Source of the DNA: an uncultured Lachnospiraceae bacterium
GTDB taxonomy: Bacteria; Bacillota_A; Clostridia; Lachnospirales; Lachnospiraceae
NCBI GenBank assembly: GCA_947564305.1
Contig: CANOBT010000109.1
Coordinates: 1-18,140, forward strand
Length of the DNA: 18,140 nt
Direction: 5' to 3'
Below the pieces are notes generated by a model, which was given only the letters and a program-made list of their open reading frames with translations, searched no databases and was not told the origin of the DNA. Of the stretch, positions 14,843 through 18,140 are shown piece by piece. Both the position numbers and the translations under genes were made by a program. Position 1 is the stretch's first letter; each line of letters begins with the position of its first letter.

Positions 14843-15160
14843 TTTTTGTGTGATAGAGAGATATGGAGCTCCGTCCTGTACCATCGTTTTTAAACGCTCG
14901 TATTCCTTCGTCAGCATTTGGATACCGGCATCGGAGATGATGTAGGACTTCCGTCTGCCCTCCTCCGCTGTGAGCCGAATGATTTTCTTCTCTTCAAATC
15001 TGGAGAGCATAGCATATAAAGTGCCCGGACCCACTCGGATTCTTCCGCCCGAGAGCTGCTCTACTTTATTCATGATATCCACGCCGCAGCATTCTTCTGT
15101 CAATGCCAGAAGGATATAATACATGGGTTCTGTTAATGTCTGAAAAGGTTCTCTTGCCAT
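14840..15160 (-). CDS. PadR-family transcriptional repressor
   Basis: A 106-aa winged-helix regulator of the short PadR type. The family signature is clear: EPMYYILLALTEECCGVDIMNKVEQLSGGRI-type first helices (11-41), then the recognition segment VGPGTLYAMLSRFEEKKII (43-61) and the wing EEGRRKSYIISDAG (66-79), with a C-terminal dimerisation helix. On the minus strand the ATG at 15160 is preceded by GAGGA about 7 bases away. It lies 85 bases downstream of the DUF2812 gene in the same orientation, the usual partnership for this family, and probably represses the shared promoter at 16665-16693 via the paired operators there (inference). Confidence 0.93.
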   Translation of the reverse strand: MAREPFQTLTEPMYYILLALTEECCGVDIMNKVEQLSGGRIRVGPGTLYAMLSRFEEKKIIRLTAEEGRRKSYIISDAGIQMLTKEYERLKTMVQDGAPYLSITQK

Positions 15161-15245
15161 AGATTTTCCTCAATTTTCTTCCTTTGCTTCCGCGAAACAA
15201 CAGGTCAGGCGTACATATTACATGTATATTTTCAAAATGAAATTT

Positions 15246-16547
15246 TCACTGGCTAAATCCAAGTAATTTATGCCGGATGATTTCAATTTCGGTATCCTTA
15301 AGCCTTTCTGTTGAATATAAAACTAATATCCTGTCAGGATAACGGACAAGTTCTTTATAATTAAGGCCGATGTCGTTCTGGCTGATTGCCGCGAGGGAAT
15401 CCCAGGCTGTTGTCCTTTCCTGAAAGGAGTCTTTGGAACCCGGCATTTCTTCTTTCCACAGTTTGTTCAGGACCCAGGGATAGCGGCTCTGATAAATTGT
15501 GTACCGGAGGCTGTCTGTCTCTGCGATATTTTCCGAGGTGCTGTCCGAAAAACTTTCTTTGCCGTAGTCGATATAGTAACGGTTTGCACTTCCTAAAAAA
15601 CCTTCTATGTGGTCTTCATTTACCGAGACAATTTCTCCATCTATATGCCGGTAATCCGCCTGGACAAGCGGAAAATCGTCTATGTCTGTTGATATAGGGG
15701 CTGGTTTTGAAAATATAATTGTCATGGTCAAAGTAAGATAGGATACCATAATAACACCTGCGGCTGCCATCTGAAAGGTCCAGTTATCGGCCCGCGAGGG
15801 TCTCCAGATTGCAATTCCAGCCACTATAAGCAAACTCAAAATCAGTGTGACTGCTACGGGGAGAAAAAGAGGCTGAAAAATCTGTTCACGGCTGTACATG
15901 AGGAGTCCAATAAAAGGTAAAAATAGAAGGAATGTAAAAATTCTGGAATCCCAATGTTTTCTTTTGCCGTATATCGGAATCTTACCTGAATTTAATTGTC
16001 TGTTTCTGGTATAGGACCAATACAGCAGGATGAGGAAATCCAATAGTCTCTGCACAGACACAAGGCTCATGAATAAAAGTGTAAGAAGCATGGCATCATT
16101 GAAAATCCAGTTTTGGAAATCCCAGGACAACATACGAAACCACTGCATTCCTGTCAAAAAGAAGATAGGAATACTCAAACTCAGCCAGAGCCGCCATTCT
16201 GCCTTGCAAATATTTTTAAAACGTTCCTGTGGTTCTACAATCGCGATAGCATCCGGATTTTCCCTGCGGAAAATGCAGAATTTCCGATTGCTGTCAAGCA
16301 GTTTCCACCCGGCAGCGTCACAGTACTGCGCATATTCTTGTGCCTCTTCTTCGGGACGGGTGTCCATCTCGGTCCCATTTGGAAAAATTTCTACTATATA
16401 ATAGATATCAGCCGGCTCTCCCTTTTCAAATACCAGACCAAATCGCCATTCTTTAAAATGCCATCCCTGCAGCGACTGTTGATGCAGATATTCGGCAAAA
16501 GCATCACAATCTCTGTAACGAAAAGTGCTCATGACTCTTTTTCTCAT
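15246..16547 (-). CDS. DUF2812 domain membrane protein
   Basis: A protein of about 433 aa. The N-terminal ~95 residues are a DUF2812 domain (STFRYRDCDAFAEYLHQQ, then the GWHFKEW...FGLVF and WKLLDSNRKFCIFR segments). About five hydrophobic helices follow, roughly at residues 108-126, 132-160, 198-216, 222-248 and 258-280. The rest is a ~150-residue soluble C-terminal region, likely outside the cell. Function is unknown; family members are typically paired with PadR regulators. The frame is open from GTG 16592, but ATG 16547 has GGGGG 7 bases upstream and starts at the family's normal position, so it is preferred; ATG 16532 is another option. Confidence 0.85.
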   Translation of the reverse strand: MRKRVMSTFRYRDCDAFAEYLHQQSLQGWHFKEWRFGLVFEKGEPADIYYIVEIFPNGTEMDTRPEEEAQEYAQYCDAAGWKLLDSNRKFCIFRRENPDAIAIVEPQERFKNICKAEWRLWLSLSIPIFFLTGMQWFRMLSWDFQNWIFNDAMLLTLLFMSLVSVQRLLDFLILLYWSYTRNRQLNSGKIPIYGKRKHWDSRIFTFLLFLPFIGLLMYSREQIFQPLFLPVAVTLILSLLIVAGIAIWRPSRADNWTFQMAAAGVIMVSYLTLTMTIIFSKPAPISTDIDDFPLVQADYRHIDGEIVSVNEDHIEGFLGSANRYYIDYGKESFSDSTSENIAETDSLRYTIYQSRYPWVLNKLWKEEMPGSKDSFQERTTAWDSLAAISQNDIGLNYKELVRYPDRILVLYSTERLKDTEIEIIRHKLLGFSQ

Positions 16548-16635
16548 CTCAACACCCCCATTTGATAACGAATATGCTTTGAGTTTTTTCACTCGGATAC
16601 TTTACATTCTCCTTGTGCTCAATCTGTTTATATAA

Positions 16636-16688
16636 AATATCGAGTATCGATATTTTATAAGATGATTATATTATCGATACTCGATATT
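16636..16688. promoter_or_regulatory. Paired inverted operators, probable PadR sites
   Basis: A perfect 17-base inverted repeat: AATATCGAGTATCGATA (16636-16652) and TATCGATACTCGATATT (16672-16688), 19 bases apart. Each arm is itself an imperfect dyad, ATATCGA-3-TCGATAT, the size expected for a PadR dimer site. The right arm fills the -35/-10 spacer of the minus-strand promoter and the left arm lies just after its start point, an ideal layout for repression. Confidence 0.68.
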
Positions 16689-16693
16689 GTCAA
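16665..16693 (-). promoter_or_regulatory. Consensus sigma-A promoter for the DUF2812-padR unit
   Basis: On the minus strand TTGACA (16693-16688) and TATAAT (16670-16665) are separated by exactly 17 bases, a perfect consensus promoter. Transcription would begin near 16658, about 110 bases before ATG 16547. Confidence 0.85.
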
Positions 16694-16710
16694 GCACTTC
16701 ATAAATTCAG

Positions 16711-16739
16711 TTGAAAATAAATCTTCCAAAACGTATAAT
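16711..16739 (+). promoter_or_regulatory. Promoter of the HipA-like gene
   Basis: TTGAAA (16711-16716), a 17-base spacer and TATAAT (16734-16739) give a strong plus-strand promoter with a start near 16746. The TTG that could open the longest reading frame at 16711 is the -35 box itself, arguing for a downstream start codon. A dyad CTGTGCA (16761-16767) / TGCACAG (16775-16781) lies in the leader and could be an operator or RNA hairpin. Confidence 0.7.
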
Positions 16740-16821
16740 AAAGGTAAGTTCAGAACAGGACTGTGCATTTACTGTGCACAGATACCTGCCTAATGGAACA
16801 GAAATCATGAAGAGGTGCCAT

Positions 16822-17895
16822 ATGTTGTTACTTTTAAAAGATATTCCCCTACTGGATATCCAGGAAAACGGAGTCTGTACGATTCTGGATTTTGACAGGC
16901 TGCCGTTTGCTCTCAGGAAAGAAAACATTACATTCGTTGATTTTATTGAGTGGGCATCTAACCGCACGTTGTCCATTGGACGAAGCTATGCGAAGGAAAT
17001 ATTGAATGCCCTCCGGTTGTCTCAGACCAATCGGTATGCCGTATGTAAGGCGTGCCGGGGGCTCAGTCTGGAGGATGCGTATTGGATTCGTCAGGATGAA
17101 GATGAGAAGACGTGGGAGGAGGTCAGCCTGTTTCGTAATCCCCTGTCTTTATATATTACGGAGCTCTCTCTTTCAGGAACCAATGTGCATTATTCTGCGG
17201 ATATCCGGGAAAGGCATCCTATCCATACACCAGAGCTGACTACGCTGGGAACTCGTGCAAAAGGCTGGATTCGCCAAAACGGGGAGCTTTATCTTCATAA
17301 AGTTGGGAAATACGAGATTCCGGCAGATCAGATATTGACGGCATTGCATATCCCGCATATTCATTATCATGTTTCGTCTGAAGAAGACATCCACTCTTAT
17401 CTGACAGAAGAGCGCAGACAGTGGATTGAAAGCGTGGGAGATGCAATTGTCAATGCTAAGCTGTTTACTTCGGAAGATATTTCGATGGTGACATTTGAAG
17501 AATTCCAGACATTTTGTGGAAATTATGGGTTGGATGCATATGAGGAAGCCGTAAAAATTGACAGAGAGTTTTATTTGAAGATGCAGGTGGCAGATTATCT
17601 TCTCAATAATAATGACAGGCATGAACAGAATTGGGGATTTTTCATGGAAAATACCACTGGAAAGCTGATGGGCTATTGCCCTCTGTTTGACCACGACCAT
17701 GCTTTTGCCGGGTATTCCAATGTGATGTCACAGACAAGAAGAGAGGAGATGACGCTGTACGAGGCGGCTGCATCCGCACAGAAAGAATTGAGAATGGAGC
17801 TGGAAATACTTGATGAAATGGAACGGCCTGCGTTTTTGAGGGAAGAGCAGTGGGAGGCAGTATTGATGAGGAAGAGGAAACTTTGCGTTATATAG
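16822..17895 (+). CDS. HipA-like protein kinase domain protein
   Basis: A cytoplasmic protein of ~358 aa. The C-terminal half carries HipA-type kinase signatures: NNNDRHEQNWGFF (codons 17605-17643) with a catalytic-loop Asp (codon 17614) and Asn (17629), then CPLFDHDHAF with metal-binding Asp residues (17689, 17695). The N-terminal part (WASNRTLSIGR, LRLSQTNRYAVCKACRGLSLEDAYW) resembles Lachnospiraceae proteins of this class. The substrate is unknown. The start is unresolved: ATG 16822 has AGAGG 6 bases upstream and is used here. ATG 16807 and GTG 16774 are possible, and the frame stays open to TTG 16711, which lies in the promoter. No HipB-like antitoxin is adjacent, so a toxin role is not supported. 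Confidence 0.78.
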   Translation: MLLLLKDIPLLDIQENGVCTILDFDRLPFALRKENITFVDFIEWASNRTLSIGRSYAKEILNALRLSQTNRYAVCKACRGLSLEDAYWIRQDEDEKTWEEVSLFRNPLSLYITELSLSGTNVHYSADIRERHPIHTPELTTLGTRAKGWIRQNGELYLHKVGKYEIPADQILTALHIPHIHYHVSSEEDIHSYLTEERRQWIESVGDAIVNAKLFTSEDISMVTFEEFQTFCGNYGLDAYEEAVKIDREFYLKMQVADYLLNNNDRHEQNWGFFMENTTGKLMGYCPLFDHDHAFAGYSNVMSQTRREEMTLYEAAASAQKELRMELEILDEMERPAFLREEQWEAVLMRKRKLCVI

Positions 17896-17898
17896 AGT

Positions 17899-17946
17899 AT
17901 CAATGGTTATCATTTATATTTTGTGATGTCAATGGTAACCACTGAT
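17899..17946 (+). terminator. Possible terminator after the HipA-like gene
   Basis: Arms TGGTTATCATT (17904-17914) and AATGGTAACCA (17931-17941) pair over 11 bp with one wobble, and extend to 17899/17946 across one mismatch, with a 16-base loop. The following TTATTATAAATG is only loosely T-rich, so termination would be modest. Confidence 0.45.
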
Positions 17947-18017
17947 TATTATAAATGAAGAAAACTTTATATCAATTTTCTCTTTAAAAAGTTTCTTTGA
18001 AAAGTTACAAAAAACAC

Positions 18018-18072
18018 TTGCAAAGCGACAGAATATATGATATTATTCAAATTGCCGCTGAGGTGGCGGCAA
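18018..18072 (+). promoter_or_regulatory. tRNA promoter with a leader hairpin
   Basis: TTGCAA (18018-18023), 17 bases, TATTAT (18041-18046) form a good sigma-A promoter with a start near 18053. A 7-bp hairpin TTGCCGC (18052-18058) / GCGGCAA (18066-18072) falls at the very 5' end of the transcript, before the tRNA at 18089. Confidence 0.72.
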
Positions 18073-18088
18073 AATATATTGATTATCT

Positions 18089-18140
18089 GGCTCCGTGGTC
18101 AAGCGGTTAAGACATCGCCCTTTCACGGCGGTAACACGGG
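18089..18140 (+). tRNA. tRNA-Glu (anticodon TTC), cut by the window end
   Basis: GGCTCCG (18089-18095) is the 5' acceptor strand, followed by a D arm (GGTCAAGCGGTTAAGAC) and an anticodon stem TCGCC (18115-18119) / GGCGG (18127-18131) around the loop CTTTCAC with anticodon TTC at 18122-18124. The sequence then runs into the variable region and the first strand of the T stem (CACGGG). The T loop and 3' acceptor strand lie beyond the window. The identity elements match bacterial glutamate tRNA. Confidence 0.93.

Noticed and set aside
16711..16821. Long N-terminal extension of the HipA-like gene from TTG 16711
   Set aside because: The TTG has no ribosome site and coincides with the -35 box of a strong promoter whose start would be near 16746. 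The exact start among 16774, 16807 and 16822 stays open.

Overview
The window reads as a chromosomal piece of a Gram-positive gut Firmicute, most likely Lachnospiraceae (Clostridia). Reasons: strong AGGAGG-type ribosome sites, a PyrF-PyrK-PyrD (class 1B) pyrimidine block, a PadR/DUF2812 pair, a HipA-like kinase of a type I associate with Lachnospiraceae, and an acyltransferase with a DUF6320-like membrane tail. The assignment is from gene content only; no species is claimed.

Region 1 (1-8076) is a self-contained lanthipeptide locus. A promoter at about 138-205 has a good -10, no recognisable -35, and two copies of a 15-base repeat exactly 21 bases apart, the geometry of LytTR response-regulator sites. 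It leads into one tightly packed plus-strand operon: a possible 28-codon leader ORF, an unrecognised 196-aa protein, a LytTR response regulator, an AgrC-type peptide-sensor histidine kinase, a 50-aa lanthipeptide precursor, and a 1048-aa class II synthetase (LanM). Two unrecognised genes follow, a small two-helix membrane protein and an exported protein, and a strong terminator closes the region at 8025-8076. The likely logic is a modified peptide that is made by LanM, sensed by the kinase and fed back on the promoter. No LanT transporter/protease, LanP or LanFEG is present. The precursor core is unusual: two successive [S/T]..TxxCC units packed into the last 15 residues.

Region 2 (8137-10957) has its own near-consensus promoter and encodes an HSL-type esterase overlapping a membrane-tailed alcohol acyltransferase-like protein, probably a functional pair.

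Region 3 (11006-14842) is the pyrF-pyrK-pyrD block followed, where pyrE might be expected, by a CaCA-family Na+/Ca2+ antiporter. A 35-base imperfect repeat sits just upstream of both pyrF and the antiporter gene. A 19-bp perfect stem at 14777-14837 probably terminates transcription from both sides.

Region 4 (14840-16693, minus strand) is a DUF2812 membrane protein and a PadR repressor behind a perfect TTGACA-17-TATAAT promoter, whose spacer is filled exactly by one of two inverted 17-bp operator-like arms. Region 5 (16711-17895, plus) is a HipA-like kinase with its own divergent promoter. The window ends inside a tRNA-Glu gene (anticodon TTC) with its own promoter.
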